NCBI GenBank assembly: GCA_019638805.1
Contig: JAHBTA010000001.1
Location: 124,001 to 188,000 of the forward strand
DNA length: 64,000 nt
Source: Microbacteriaceae bacterium
GTDB lineage: Bacteria; Actinomycetota; Actinomycetes; Actinomycetales; Microbacteriaceae
Direction of reading: 5' to 3'
Below are positions 54,830 through 62,900 of the stretch, piece after piece. The notes under the pieces were generated by a model. The model saw only the letters and a list, made by a program, of their open reading frames with translations, was not told where the DNA came from and did no database searches. Positions within the stretch are counted from its first letter, which is position 1, and every line of letters begins with the position of its first letter. A program made the position numbers and the translations under genes.

Positions 54830-55798
54830 TCAGACGGGCGCGTCCTCGGCGTCCGGGTCGGCCGCTGCCCTGCCCGCGCTGGCCTCGGCATCGGCGACGT
54901 TGAAAGTCGACGTCTTGCTGGAGAACGCTTCACGGCGCTCCTCCGGGCTCATCGCGGCGAGCGCATCGAGCACGACGCCCGAGAAGCCAGCGACCTGCGG
55001 CGCGTCACCGACCGGGACGATGGTGTGCACGACCGAGTCCTCGTACACGTGCACCAGGTTGAACGACTGGCCGCCGTCGACCCCGACCAGGCTGCCCGGG
55101 CCCCCGCTGTTGTCGATCGTGTAGCAGGTCGCCGAGGCGACGGACACGGGAATGCCCGCGAACGTCCCGGCCGTCGAATAGTGCAGGTGCCCGGCGAGGA
55201 TCGCTCGCACGTCGGTGTCGCGCAGCACGTCGGCCAGGCGGTCCTGCCCCTGCAGCTCGAGGATCGCCATGATCTCGATCGGGGTGGGGATCGGCGGGTG
55301 ATGCAGAGCGAGCAGGGTCCCGTCGGGTGCCGGCGTGGCGAGTTCGGTGCGCAGCCATTCGAGCTGGGACTCGCGCAACTCTCCATGGTGATACCCGGGC
55401 ACCGAAGTGTCGAGGGCGATGATGCGCAGCCCGCCGAGGCGATGCACCCGATCGAGCGGCTCGTCGGTCTCGATACCGAAGAACGCGGCCGAGAACGGCG
55501 GCCGCTCGTCGTGGTTGCCCATGACCCAGATGAGCTCGGCACCCATTCGCTCGGCCGCGGGCTCGATGATGCGCTTGAGCCGGTCGTAGGCATCGGGCTC
55601 GGCCAGGTCCGCCAGATCGCCCGTGAACACGATGGCCTCGGCTGCCGCCCCCGACCGTTCGAGTTGCTCGAGAGCCTTTGCGAGATGCCCGTCGGTGTCC
55701 ACCGACCCGTAGAGCGGTCGGTGGCCACCCAGAAAATGGGTATCGCTGAAGTGGGCAATGACGTGAGTCGGCGGCGCGTACTGCCCGAGCTGGATCAC
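54830..55798 (-). CDS. Metallophosphoesterase (CpdA-like cyclic nucleotide phosphodiesterase)
   Basis: A calcineurin-type phosphoesterase of 322 residues with all metal motifs: HFSDTHF, VFTGDLADLAE, VMGNHDERPP, LALHHPPIPTP and AGHLHYSTA. This set fits Mn/Fe-dependent 3',5'-cAMP phosphodiesterases (CpdA/Icc) of actinobacteria; the natural substrate is not proven. The GTG at 55798 follows TAGAGT by six bases. The C-terminal tail is acidic. It lies between xerC and the MocR gene. Confidence 0.86.
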   Translation of the reverse strand: MIQLGQYAPPTHVIAHFSDTHFLGGHRPLYGSVDTDGHLAKALEQLERSGAAAEAIVFTGDLADLAEPDAYDRLKRIIEPAAERMGAELIWVMGNHDERPPFSAAFFGIETDEPLDRVHRLGGLRIIALDTSVPGYHHGELRESQLEWLRTELATPAPDGTLLALHHPPIPTPIEIMAILELQGQDRLADVLRDTDVRAILAGHLHYSTAGTFAGIPVSVASATCYTIDNSGGPGSLVGVDGGQSFNLVHVYEDSVVHTIVPVGDAPQVAGFSGVVLDALAAMSPEERREAFSSKTSTFNVADAEASAGRAAADPDAEDAPV

Positions 55799-55804
55799 GT
55801 CAGC

Positions 55805-55810
55805 ACTCTA
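55805..55810 (-). promoter_or_regulatory. -10 box for leaderless phosphodiesterase gene
   Basis: TAGAGT on the minus strand, six bases before GTG at 55798. Confidence 0.5.
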
Positions 55811-55862
55811 TTCCTGGGATCGCCGACTCCCGTGCCCGCCGGGTGGGGCTCGACCCCCAATC

Positions 55863-57281
55863 TCAGGACACCCGGCGCAGCACGGAGCGCAGCGCCCGCA
55901 CACCATCCGGAATGTGCTCCGCCGGGATCGCGCCGAATCCGAGCACGAGCCCCTCGCGCGGCCGCTCGGCGCAGTAGGCGTCGAGTACCTCCAGCGCCAG
56001 CCCCGTCACCGCCGCGGCGTCCCGGATGCGCCGCGCACTTCCCGAGGGGAGGCTCGGCACCTCGGCGCACACGTGCAATCCCGCGCTGGACGGGATCATC
56101 CGCAGGTGCTCGTCGTCGCCCAGCGCCTCGGTGAGCATGCGGTGCCTGCCGCGGTAGGTGCGACGCGCCCGGCGCATATGAGCCGCGAACTCCCCCGACG
56201 CGATCAGCCGCCCGAGAGCGCCCTGCGCGACCGGGTCACCGCCCCCGTCGGCGAGTTCTCGCGCTCGGCGCAACGCGGGCACCAGCCCGGCGGGCGGGAT
56301 CGCATATCCGATACGGAGTGCGGGGACGAGCGACTTCGAGAACGTGCCCACATAGGCGACCACGCCATCCGCGTCGAGGACGTGCAGGGGCTCGAGGGGA
56401 CGGTCACGAAAGCGGTGCTCGCTGTCGTAGTCATCCTCGATGACGAGTGCCCGGTTGCGTGCCGCCCACTCGAGCAGCGTGAGCCGCCGAGACCTGGACA
56501 TGACGACACCGAGCGGGAACTGGTGCGAGGGCGTGACGTAGACCAGGCGGGTCTTCGGAGGCAGCGCGGACGGGTCGGCGCCCTCCTCGTCGACCGGCAT
56601 CGTGATGACTCGTGCGCCATGCGCCTCGAAGACCTGACGGACGGGCGGGTAGCCGGGCTCCTCGACGGCGACCGCATCGCCCGGTCGAAGCAGCACCCGG
56701 GCGAGCAGGTCGATGGCCTGGATGGCTCCGGCTGTGACGACCACGTCATCCGGTGCAGCCGAGACCGAGCGCGCCACCCCGATGTGGTGAGCGATGCCCT
56801 CGCGCAGGAGAGTGTGTCCCGCCGCGTCTCCGTAGTGCGCACCCCGGGCGAGGTGCGCGTCCAGTTCGTGCGTCAGCTGACGCCGCCAGGCTGCCGAGGG
56901 GAAGAGCGCTGCGTCCGGAACCCCGACCCGGAAGTCGTAGGCGGGTCGCGCGATCGTCGCCGAGGCCACCTGCCCCGTGGCCCGCCCCCACACCGACGGT
57001 CGGGATCCGTCGGGAACGCGCCGAGCATCCTCGCTCACGAACGTGCCGGCGCCGACCCGCGCGGTGCAGTGGCCTTCGGCGATGAGCCGCTCATACACCA
57101 GGGTCACCGTCGCACGGGAGACCCGGAGCTGTGCGGCGAGCTCCCGGCTCGGGGGAAGAGGCTCCCCGGGCCGCAGGCGACCACCCAGAATCGCGGCGCT
57201 GAGCTGCCGGTAGAGCCGGTCGGCGAGACCGCCCTCGCCGTGCTCGAGGTCCAGAAGCAGCTCCACGCGGCGATCGTACAT
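55863..57281 (-). CDS. MocR/PdxR-type GntR-aminotransferase regulator
   Basis: An N-terminal GntR winged helix (LADRLYRQLSAAILGGRLRPGEPLPPSRELAAQL) is fused to an aminotransferase-like domain with IEDDYDSEHRF and the PLP Lys in YVGTFSKSLVPALRIGYAIPP. MocR proteins regulate PLP, GABA or taurine genes and commonly the divergent neighbour. The divergent gene here encodes an AhpD-like protein. ATG at 57281 is seven bases after TAAGAT. Confidence 0.9.
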   Translation of the reverse strand: MYDRRVELLLDLEHGEGGLADRLYRQLSAAILGGRLRPGEPLPPSRELAAQLRVSRATVTLVYERLIAEGHCTARVGAGTFVSEDARRVPDGSRPSVWGRATGQVASATIARPAYDFRVGVPDAALFPSAAWRRQLTHELDAHLARGAHYGDAAGHTLLREGIAHHIGVARSVSAAPDDVVVTAGAIQAIDLLARVLLRPGDAVAVEEPGYPPVRQVFEAHGARVITMPVDEEGADPSALPPKTRLVYVTPSHQFPLGVVMSRSRRLTLLEWAARNRALVIEDDYDSEHRFRDRPLEPLHVLDADGVVAYVGTFSKSLVPALRIGYAIPPAGLVPALRRARELADGGGDPVAQGALGRLIASGEFAAHMRRARRTYRGRHRMLTEALGDDEHLRMIPSSAGLHVCAEVPSLPSGSARRIRDAAAVTGLALEVLDAYCAERPREGLVLGFGAIPAEHIPDGVRALRSVLRRVS

Positions 57282-57327
57282 TGGTCTGATCTTAATGACG
57301 CTCTAATGGCATGGTTGACCGACCAAT
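57280..57327. promoter_or_regulatory. Divergent MocR/AhpD control region
   Basis: An inverted repeat ATTGGTC (57280-57286) / GACCAAT (57321-57327) spans the region. TAAGAT (57289-57294, minus) and TAGCGT (57335-57340, plus) fit as the two -10 boxes. MocR binding is inferred. Confidence 0.45.
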
Positions 57328-57346
57328 CCATCCATAGCGTGGAGTC

Positions 57347-57799
57347 ATGACCGAACGGATTCAGATCTCCGCCCACAGCCCCAAGGGCTACCGCATCGTC
57401 AACACCCTGGACGCGTACGTGAGCGACGCGCTCGAGACCGAGCTCGTCAACTTCATCTACCTGCGGGCGTCGCTCATCAACGGCTGCACCTATTGCGTGG
57501 ATGCGCACTCGGTCGATCTCGTGGAAGGCGGCACCGATCCCCGTCGGGTGTACTCGGTGACCACGTGGCGCGAGTCGACCTTCTACTCGGCTCGCGAACG
57601 CGCCGCATTCGCGCTCACCGAGGAGCTCACGCACCTGGATGGCGGTGTGGAGGACGCCACCTGGGATACCGCCGCCGGCGAGTTCAGCGAGCAGGAGCTC
57701 TCGGACATCGTGCTCGCCGTCGCGACCATCAACGTGTGGAACCGCATCGCCATCGGAACCCGGATGCCGCCCCCGGCCCTCGCGGACCGCGCCGCCTGA
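57347..57799 (+). CDS. AhpD/carboxymuconolactone decarboxylase-like protein
   Basis: A 150-residue helical protein with the redox motif CTYCVDAHS (Cys47, Cys50, His54), as in AhpD-like alkylhydroperoxidases of the CMD family. Function: peroxide or thiol redox, with the partner unknown. ATG at 57347 is six bases after TAGCGT. It is divergent from and likely controlled by the MocR gene. Confidence 0.88.
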   Translation: MTERIQISAHSPKGYRIVNTLDAYVSDALETELVNFIYLRASLINGCTYCVDAHSVDLVEGGTDPRRVYSVTTWRESTFYSARERAAFALTEELTHLDGGVEDATWDTAAGEFSEQELSDIVLAVATINVWNRIAIGTRMPPPALADRAA

Positions 57800-57851
57800 A
57801 CGGAGGCCGAACGGCACGAACGCTCCGATGCGTGCCGCGTGGTCAGCGCTC

Positions 57852-59222
57852 TCAGCGAGTCGCGCATCGCACCCATCCCGTCGCACGCTCCATGACCCGG
57901 CCGTCGAGCTCGAGCAGCCCGAGCTCGGCGCGAACGCGGTCAGCGGACAATCCGCTGAGCACGACCACGGTGTCGGCCGTGCGGGGACTGCGTTCGCTCA
58001 GCGCATCCAGCACGCGCAGGCGCGACCCCTCGGGCCCCGACGAGTCCACCCGTTCGGAAGCGGGCACCTCGGTCCGACCCGCACCGACCAGTTCGGCAAT
58101 GTCGTCCGGGTTCGTCACGCACACCGCCGAGCCTTCGCGCAGCAGCCGATGGCACCCGGCGCTGGACGCGCTCGTGATCGGACCGGGGACGACGCCGAGC
58201 GGGCGACTCAGGGTGTCGGCATGGTGCGCGGTGTTGAGCGCACCCGATCGCCAGGCGGCCTCGACCACGACGGTTGCGCAGGACAGCGCCGCGATGAGTC
58301 GGTTGCGCTGAAGGAAGCGCCAGCGGGTCGGCGCGGTTCCCGGCGGCACCTCGGCGAGGACGACGCCGTGATCGAGAATCCGGCCGATGAGCTGCTCGTG
58401 ACCGGACGGGTAGAAGCGGTCGAGTCCGCCCGCGAGAACGGCGATCGTGAGGCCCTGGCTGGCCAGCGCGGCCCGGTGGGCGGCGCCGTCGATGCCGTAG
58501 GCACCACCGGATACGACGGCGATGCCGCGATCGCAGGATCCGCTCGCCAACTCGACGGCCACGTGCTCGCCGTACCCGGTCGCGGCGCGCGACCCCACGA
58601 GAGCGACCGAGCGTTCTACGTCACGTAGCCGGGCGACGTCGCCGCGCGCCCACAGCGCGAACGGGGTGTACGTCTGGAGGTCGCCCACCGCATCCGGCCA
58701 CACGTCGTCGCCGGGGACGATGAGGCGCATGCCGAAGCGCGCCGCCTGACGCAGCGCGCGCAGAACCGGCACGGGATCGACCCGGGGCTGCCAGCGCTTG
58801 AGGGCCTCGCCCCAGACCGCCGGCTTCCGGTCGATGCCAGCGACAACCGCCGCATCTGCAATGAGCCGAGCGTGCGCCGGCCTGCCGACAGCGCGACCGT
58901 CACCCGCGCGACCGCCACCCACGCGACCGCCACCCGCGCGACCGCCACCCGCATCGCCGAAGTCTGTACCGCCACGACCGCCAGAGACCAATCCCCACGC
59001 GCGTCGCGCCCCGAGCGCGGCGATCAGGGCGCCCGCGTCGCCATCGCCGGGCTCGGCGATGACCCCCCACGCGACCCGCGCCAGTCGCTCACGCAGCTCG
59101 TCAGCTCCGGGATCGCCATCGGACACCGCGCGGACCAGCTGCTCCGCCTCCGACCACGCCGAGCCTCCAAGACCCGTGCCCTGGTCGTGGCCCCAGTCCC
59201 GGTCAACGTCGCGGTCGCTCAT
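57852..59222 (-). CDS. dprA: DNA processing protein DprA
   Basis: DprA loads RecA onto incoming single-stranded DNA. The Rossmann-like core has VALVGSRAATGYGEHVA, VSGGAYGIDGAAHRAAL, ETPPGT-like EVPPGTAPTRWRFLQRNRLIAALS and a C-terminal winged region. Residues ~85-105 are a GGGRAGGGRVGGGRAGDGRA repeat insert. The 456 residues exceed the usual ~370-390. Its ATG overlaps the end of the comM remnant as ATGA, the canonical comM-dprA coupling. Confidence 0.93.
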   Translation of the reverse strand: MSDRDVDRDWGHDQGTGLGGSAWSEAEQLVRAVSDGDPGADELRERLARVAWGVIAEPGDGDAGALIAALGARRAWGLVSGGRGGTDFGDAGGGRAGGGRVGGGRAGDGRAVGRPAHARLIADAAVVAGIDRKPAVWGEALKRWQPRVDPVPVLRALRQAARFGMRLIVPGDDVWPDAVGDLQTYTPFALWARGDVARLRDVERSVALVGSRAATGYGEHVAVELASGSCDRGIAVVSGGAYGIDGAAHRAALASQGLTIAVLAGGLDRFYPSGHEQLIGRILDHGVVLAEVPPGTAPTRWRFLQRNRLIAALSCATVVVEAAWRSGALNTAHHADTLSRPLGVVPGPITSASSAGCHRLLREGSAVCVTNPDDIAELVGAGRTEVPASERVDSSGPEGSRLRVLDALSERSPRTADTVVVLSGLSADRVRAELGLLELDGRVMERATGWVRCATR

Positions 59223-59890
59223 GATCTCACCCTCCGCAGCATCAGTGCCCGACCGAGCTGATCGACGCCCGGCCGGTCGATTCCGTCGAGATCCGCAAGC
59301 GTCCAGGCGATCCTGAGTACCCGGTCGTACCCGCGCATGGTCAGCGCCCCGCGTTCGAGTGCACGATCGAGCGCCTCGGTCGAACCGCGAACCGGTCGCC
59401 CTTCCGGCGAGCGAAGCCAGGTGCCCGCCACATGCGCGTTGAGGCGCCAGGGTGTTTGGGCGAAGCGGCGTTCGGCGCGGGCACGCGCCTGCAGCACCCG
59501 CTCCCGAGCGTCGGCGGTCGATGCCGTTCCCCCGCTCGCCCCCAGCCGCAGCTGGGCCGCCGTGATCCGACGCACCGTGAGCTGGATGTCGACCCGGTCC
59601 AGAAGCGGACCGCTCAGCCGCGACAGGTAGCGCCTTTTCGCCATCGGAGTGCAGGTGCATTCCACACCCGGAGTCTCGGCGTTGCCGCACGGGCACGGAT
59701 TGGCCGCGAGAACGAGCTGGAACCGCGCGGGGAAGCGCGCCGACCCGCTCGCGCGTGCGATGGTCAGCTGCCCCGACTCGAGCGGTTGCCGCAGGGCGTC
59801 CAGGGCGACCGCACTGAACTCTGGCGCCTCAGCAAGGAATGGAAAGTACACCTCGTTGTGTGCTTTCCATTCTAGCCGCTGGCGGTTCAA
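59219..59890 (-). pseudogene. comM: comM (Mg-chelatase-like ATPase) 3' remnant cut by an integrated element
   Basis: Only about 200 C-terminal residues of a ~510-residue ComM/YifB protein remain. The native sequence resumes at EAPEFSAVALDALRQPLESG; full-length proteins have a GVLFLDEAPEF Walker-B segment there. Downstream features (LVLAANPCPCG, CTCTPMAKRRYLSRLSGPLLDRVDIQL, C-terminal RVLRIAWTLADLDG) are intact. The first ~20 codons come from foreign sequence and include part of a palindrome. The N-terminal half with the Lon-like domain and Walker A is missing from the window and should lie beyond the element. It may still be translated ahead of dprA. Confidence 0.85.
59837..59872. promoter_or_regulatory. 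Palindrome at the element boundary
   Basis: Arms GAATGGAAAGTACAC (59837-59851) and GTGTGCTTTCCATTC (59858-59872) pair with one mismatch around six bases. It lies just inside the element end and could be a recombinase-binding arm or an operator. Confidence 0.5.
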
Positions 59891-59941
59891 AACAGGTCTG
59901 GTCAGCGGGCGAATCCCAGTCCGTCACGATCAGATTGAGGG

Positions 59942-60406
59942 ATGAACACAAATGCAATCCCGCCGTTGACGTCGTCTGCTGTCGAGCAGTTGCGGACCCT
60001 GATCGAGTCCGCGGCGACCATCGAGCCGTCCATGCGGGACTGGGAGCTAACGCTCGCCTGTAGCCACACGATTCATTACCGGCAACATGCAAGCCTCCAC
60101 TCCCCAGACGCTCCGACCTGGCCATGCGCCGATTGTGGGCACCGTAGTCGGCTGATCAGGTCGATTCCCCTGGATGACGATGTGGAGCGGGCGTGGTATC
60201 TCCGAGAGGCGCGGGTAGAGCATCGGCGTGCGCACGATGAGGTAGCGAGATTGAAACGACAGCTCGCCCGTGCGGAGCGACGTGTCGCAGCCGCGAGCGC
60301 ATCACTCCTCAGAGCGCAGGACGATGTTGAGTCGTTCGGCGGGGTGCCCGCGGCCCGGAGCGAGATCGATGTGATGGATGAGCTGACGCAGCAGTGTCCA
60401 GCGTGA
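59942..60406 (+). CDS. Putative zinc-ribbon protein of the element
   Basis: A 154-residue frame with possible metal ligands (LACSHTIHYRQ and WPCADCGHRSRLI), then a basic helical coiled segment (ARLKRQLARAERRVAAASAS). The Cys/His pattern suits a zinc ribbon near mobile genes. Its last 105 bases overlap the end of the recombinase gene on the other strand, which makes the tail doubtful. Less GC-rich codons (AAT, ACA) near the start argue for a real gene. Confidence 0.55.
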   Translation: MNTNAIPPLTSSAVEQLRTLIESAATIEPSMRDWELTLACSHTIHYRQHASLHSPDAPTWPCADCGHRSRLIRSIPLDDDVERAWYLREARVEHRRAHDEVARLKRQLARAERRVAAASASLLRAQDDVESFGGVPAARSEIDVMDELTQQCPA

Positions 60407-61918
60407 CTCGTTGTTGAGGGTCGGCCACACGGCGACAAGTTGTTCATGAGTGAGCGGTGCTGGGTGCTTGATGGTGAGTGCGACACGTTCCCCGTGCAGG
60501 TTTGCGATGCGCTCCAGGACGTGGGCGATCATGCCGGTAATGATCTGATGGAGCTCGCTACCGACCGTGTGCGAAGATGCCTTGCCACGGAGGGCATCGA
60601 CCTCCTCACCGGCAACGGACAGTTCTGCGTCAATGCGAGCAACGGCCTCGACGTTCGCGCTCTCGGCCTTTCTATTGTGGGCGTCGAGTCGGTCGCTGGA
60701 AAAGAACTCGAACAGCCAATCGATGACGTGCTGCTCGGCGGGCGGTGCGGTGATCGACGCACCACCCGTGCAGGTACCAGCCCCGTGACGGCGGTTCGCT
60801 TTGCACCGATACACATACCGAGTCGTCCGATGGCCGTCGGCGTCTGGCTTCTGTGGCTGCGCGACCCCGGCCAGCGGGCCTCCGCATGGGCACCACAGCA
60901 GGCCGGTGAGCAACCACGCACGTGTCCCCCACCCATTCCGCACGCCTGTGCTGCGTGAACGCAGGGCGGCTTGAATGCGGTGCCAGGTGGCCAGATCGCA
61001 GACGGGCTCTTGACTGATCACCGGTTCCCCGTCCGGGGTTCGGGCGATGTGGTCGAGCGGATCGACACTGACGCCTCGACGATGTGGCGGTAACTGGTGT
61101 TGCCGGTAGCCGACCAGCCGGGGCGAGATCAACGCGGCACGCACCTTCTGCTCGCTCACGAGCCCACCTTCGTGGCCGGTGATCCCGAACCTTGCCTGCC
61201 AGTGCACAGCGACTTCACGGAGACCAGCACCGGCGAGCACGAGGGTGACAGCGTCCTTCAGCGCCTGGTGTTCGACCGGGTGAGGCTCCAGACGCCGCCC
61301 CGTCCGTCCCGCATGATCGGTGACTCGAGGTCCGGGTAGCCAGCCGAACGGTGGCCTGCCGCAGTTGATGAACCCCGCCTGCGCGGCGTGACGCTTCGCT
61401 GCACGCTGCCGCTCACTCATCGTGTCCGTCTCCGCCTCAGCCAACAACGCCTTCACCCCGGTCGAGAGCTTCGCTGCCGCGGTGACGCTGTTCAACTCCT
61501 CCGTGGAGTCCTGGTGCGACAGCAACGTCACACCCCGCTGCTGGCACGAGGTCACCCATTCCAGGCAGCGCGAAGCGATCCGCAGGGTGCGGTCGAGTTT
61601 CCAGAACGCCACCGCACGCACCCGCCCCGACGCGATCCCCGCATTCAGCGCACGCCACCCCGCCCGCTCCGTCCTCGCGTACGCGCTGGCAGAGTCGCGG
61701 TCGACGTACTCGCCCATCACCGTCCACCCGCCCTCTGCCGCGAGCTTGCGCGTCAGGTCGAGACGTTGCCGCTCGATCGCATCCCGCCCGTCACCGTGGG
61801 CTCGGGAGAGCCGAAGATACACGAACACCGGCCGCGTGTCAGGCAGGGGTGCCTCAGGGCCCATCCACCGAAACGGTGACGGCTTCACTTGCGCTGGCGA
61901 AAGAAGGACTGTCGTCAT
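60302..61918 (-). CDS. Large serine recombinase (integrase)
   Basis: A 538-residue serine integrase. The resolvase domain has the catalytic Ser38 in VYLRLSRAHGDGRDAIERQ and conserved Arg/Asp residues (AFWKLDRTLR). The recombinase domain includes RPPFGWLPGP and SPRLVGYRQHQLPP. A zinc ribbon follows (LLWCPCGGPLAG...RYVYRCKANRRHGAGTC), with a coiled-coil C-terminus. Such enzymes integrate phages and islands at attB without host factors. It lies at the comM end of the element, as integrases usually do beside an att site. The ATG at 61918 starts MTTVLLSPAQ. Confidence 0.93.
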   Translation of the reverse strand: MTTVLLSPAQVKPSPFRWMGPEAPLPDTRPVFVYLRLSRAHGDGRDAIERQRLDLTRKLAAEGGWTVMGEYVDRDSASAYARTERAGWRALNAGIASGRVRAVAFWKLDRTLRIASRCLEWVTSCQQRGVTLLSHQDSTEELNSVTAAAKLSTGVKALLAEAETDTMSERQRAAKRHAAQAGFINCGRPPFGWLPGPRVTDHAGRTGRRLEPHPVEHQALKDAVTLVLAGAGLREVAVHWQARFGITGHEGGLVSEQKVRAALISPRLVGYRQHQLPPHRRGVSVDPLDHIARTPDGEPVISQEPVCDLATWHRIQAALRSRSTGVRNGWGTRAWLLTGLLWCPCGGPLAGVAQPQKPDADGHRTTRYVYRCKANRRHGAGTCTGGASITAPPAEQHVIDWLFEFFSSDRLDAHNRKAESANVEAVARIDAELSVAGEEVDALRGKASSHTVGSELHQIITGMIAHVLERIANLHGERVALTIKHPAPLTHEQLVAVWPTLNNESRWTLLRQLIHHIDLAPGRGHPAERLNIVLRSEE

Positions 61919-61924
61919 AGGTGC

Positions 61925-62203
61925 CTAGTCTGGGAACGGTGGCTCGTCGCCCCAAGCGCCCGTGCCGGCACGGTTCGCGCGCCCGAACCCTGCGCTCGCA
62001 CGCTGCGCGTACGGGCTGCTGATCGAGGCCGAGTGCGTGCTGCGGTAGATCACCCGGTCACCCACGACGGTGCCCGCGTACCGGCCGGTGGAGTCGAAAA
62101 CCTTCTCGCCTCGGATACGACCGACGTGGGTGCCCGATGAACTGAACAGGTCATCTCCACGACGCTTCAGCGGCCGACCGTTCTTCGTGTACAGGTAGTC
62201 CAT
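61925..62203 (-). CDS. Beta-flower-like small protein A
   Basis: A 92-residue protein with short repeated strand-turn units (LYTKNGRPLKRRGDDLFSSSG, HVGRIRGEKVFDSTGRYAGT, VVGDRVIYRST), where G-x-x-V/I-x-G-D/E repeats every ~20 residues. This resembles the 4-fold beta-flower proteins; the assignment rests on pattern only. The tail is Ser/Ala/Gly-rich. Its stop is 6 bp before the recombinase start. Function unknown. Confidence 0.6.
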   Translation of the reverse strand: MDYLYTKNGRPLKRRGDDLFSSSGTHVGRIRGEKVFDSTGRYAGTVVGDRVIYRSTHSASISSPYAQRASAGFGRANRAGTGAWGDEPPFPD

Positions 62204-62245
62204 ACGACGATCGTCGGCACGACCACCGACATTTACGCGATGCCG

Positions 62246-62407
62246 TCAGTCCTCGAACGGGCTCACGACCGAATGCACGCCATGCTCAGCACACACGAAA
62301 CCGATCCGCAGATGCCCATCGGCCTCGAACGGCTCAGGCGGAAGATCACGACCACACTCCGAGCAAGTGCGGTAGCCAAGATTGTCACCTTCGAGGTCCA
62401 TGGTCAT
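62246..62407 (-). CDS. 53-residue zinc-ribbon protein
   Basis: Too short for usual ORF cut-offs. The minus strand reads ATG at 62407 to TGA at 62246: an acidic N-terminus (MTMDLEGDNLGYRT), CSECGRDLPPEPFEADGH, then VCAEHGVHSVVSPFED. Two CxxC/CxxH pairs 20 residues apart form a zinc ribbon. It starts 8 bp after the stop of the next gene and ends 42 bp before the next small gene, so it sits in a run of three co-directional small genes. An alternative start is the second Met. Confidence 0.65.
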   Translation of the reverse strand: MTMDLEGDNLGYRTCSECGRDLPPEPFEADGHLRIGFVCAEHGVHSVVSPFED

Positions 62408-62415
62408 CACAGTGC

Positions 62416-62730
62416 TTAAGAGAAGTCGACGTCCCGGAACCCGCTCGGCATAGTGATCGAATACTTCGAGTACGGCGTGTAGGGGGTGTACGGCGTATAA
62501 GGGGTGTAGGGCGTGTAAGGGGTGTAATACGACGGCGGTGATGTCTTCCGCAGAAAGCGATCTCCCACCAGCGTGCCGAGGTACTTCTTCGTCGCGACTC
62601 CGCAGACGTCGTCATTGTCCCACCCCAGCCAGCCGATCCAGCGCGAGCGGGTGTCGAACAAGTTCTTGTCGTCCTCGCTAGTCCTAAAAGCGATCCAGCG
62701 ACCTTGTGAGTCAAAATAGTGAACTGTCAT
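62416..62730 (-). CDS. Beta-flower-like small protein B with YTP repeat
   Basis: A 104-residue protein related in pattern to the gene at 61925 (HYFDSQGRWIAFRTSEDD, LFDTRSRWIGWLGWDND, YLGTLVGDRFLRKT). After the fold it has six YTP units (YTPYTPYTPYTPYTPYTP) and a short tail ending SGFRDVDFS. The ATG follows AAAGGGCG. The two paralogues with the zinc-ribbon gene between them look like one operon of unknown role. Confidence 0.6.
   Translation of the reverse strand: MTVHYFDSQGRWIAFRTSEDDKNLFDTRSRWIGWLGWDNDDVCGVATKKYLGTLVGDRFLRKTSPPSYYTPYTPYTPYTPYTPYTPYSKYSITMPSGFRDVDFS
62471..62530 (-). repeat. 9-bp tandem repeats encoding YTP
   Basis: Alternating units like GGGTGTACG and GCGTATAAG (plus strand) repeat across about 60 bp and encode the YTP run. 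Confidence 0.75.
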
Positions 62731-62900
62731 GTCATCGCCCTTTCGACTGACTCAATGCATTCCGGCTTGTTAGTCGATGCATCCGTAGTGCCCGCACAGA
62801 TGCCAACGACCCAGTGGACCGATAGCACTCGATTTGTTCTCAGCATCGGGGTGCGCTTTGTTGTCTTCTGAGGGACAGGAGCGAATCGCATCATTTTTGT

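Noticed and set aside
62471..62530. Regular short repeats suggesting a CRISPR-like array
   Set aside because: Units are 9 bp, without spacers, and encode an in-frame YTP repeat.
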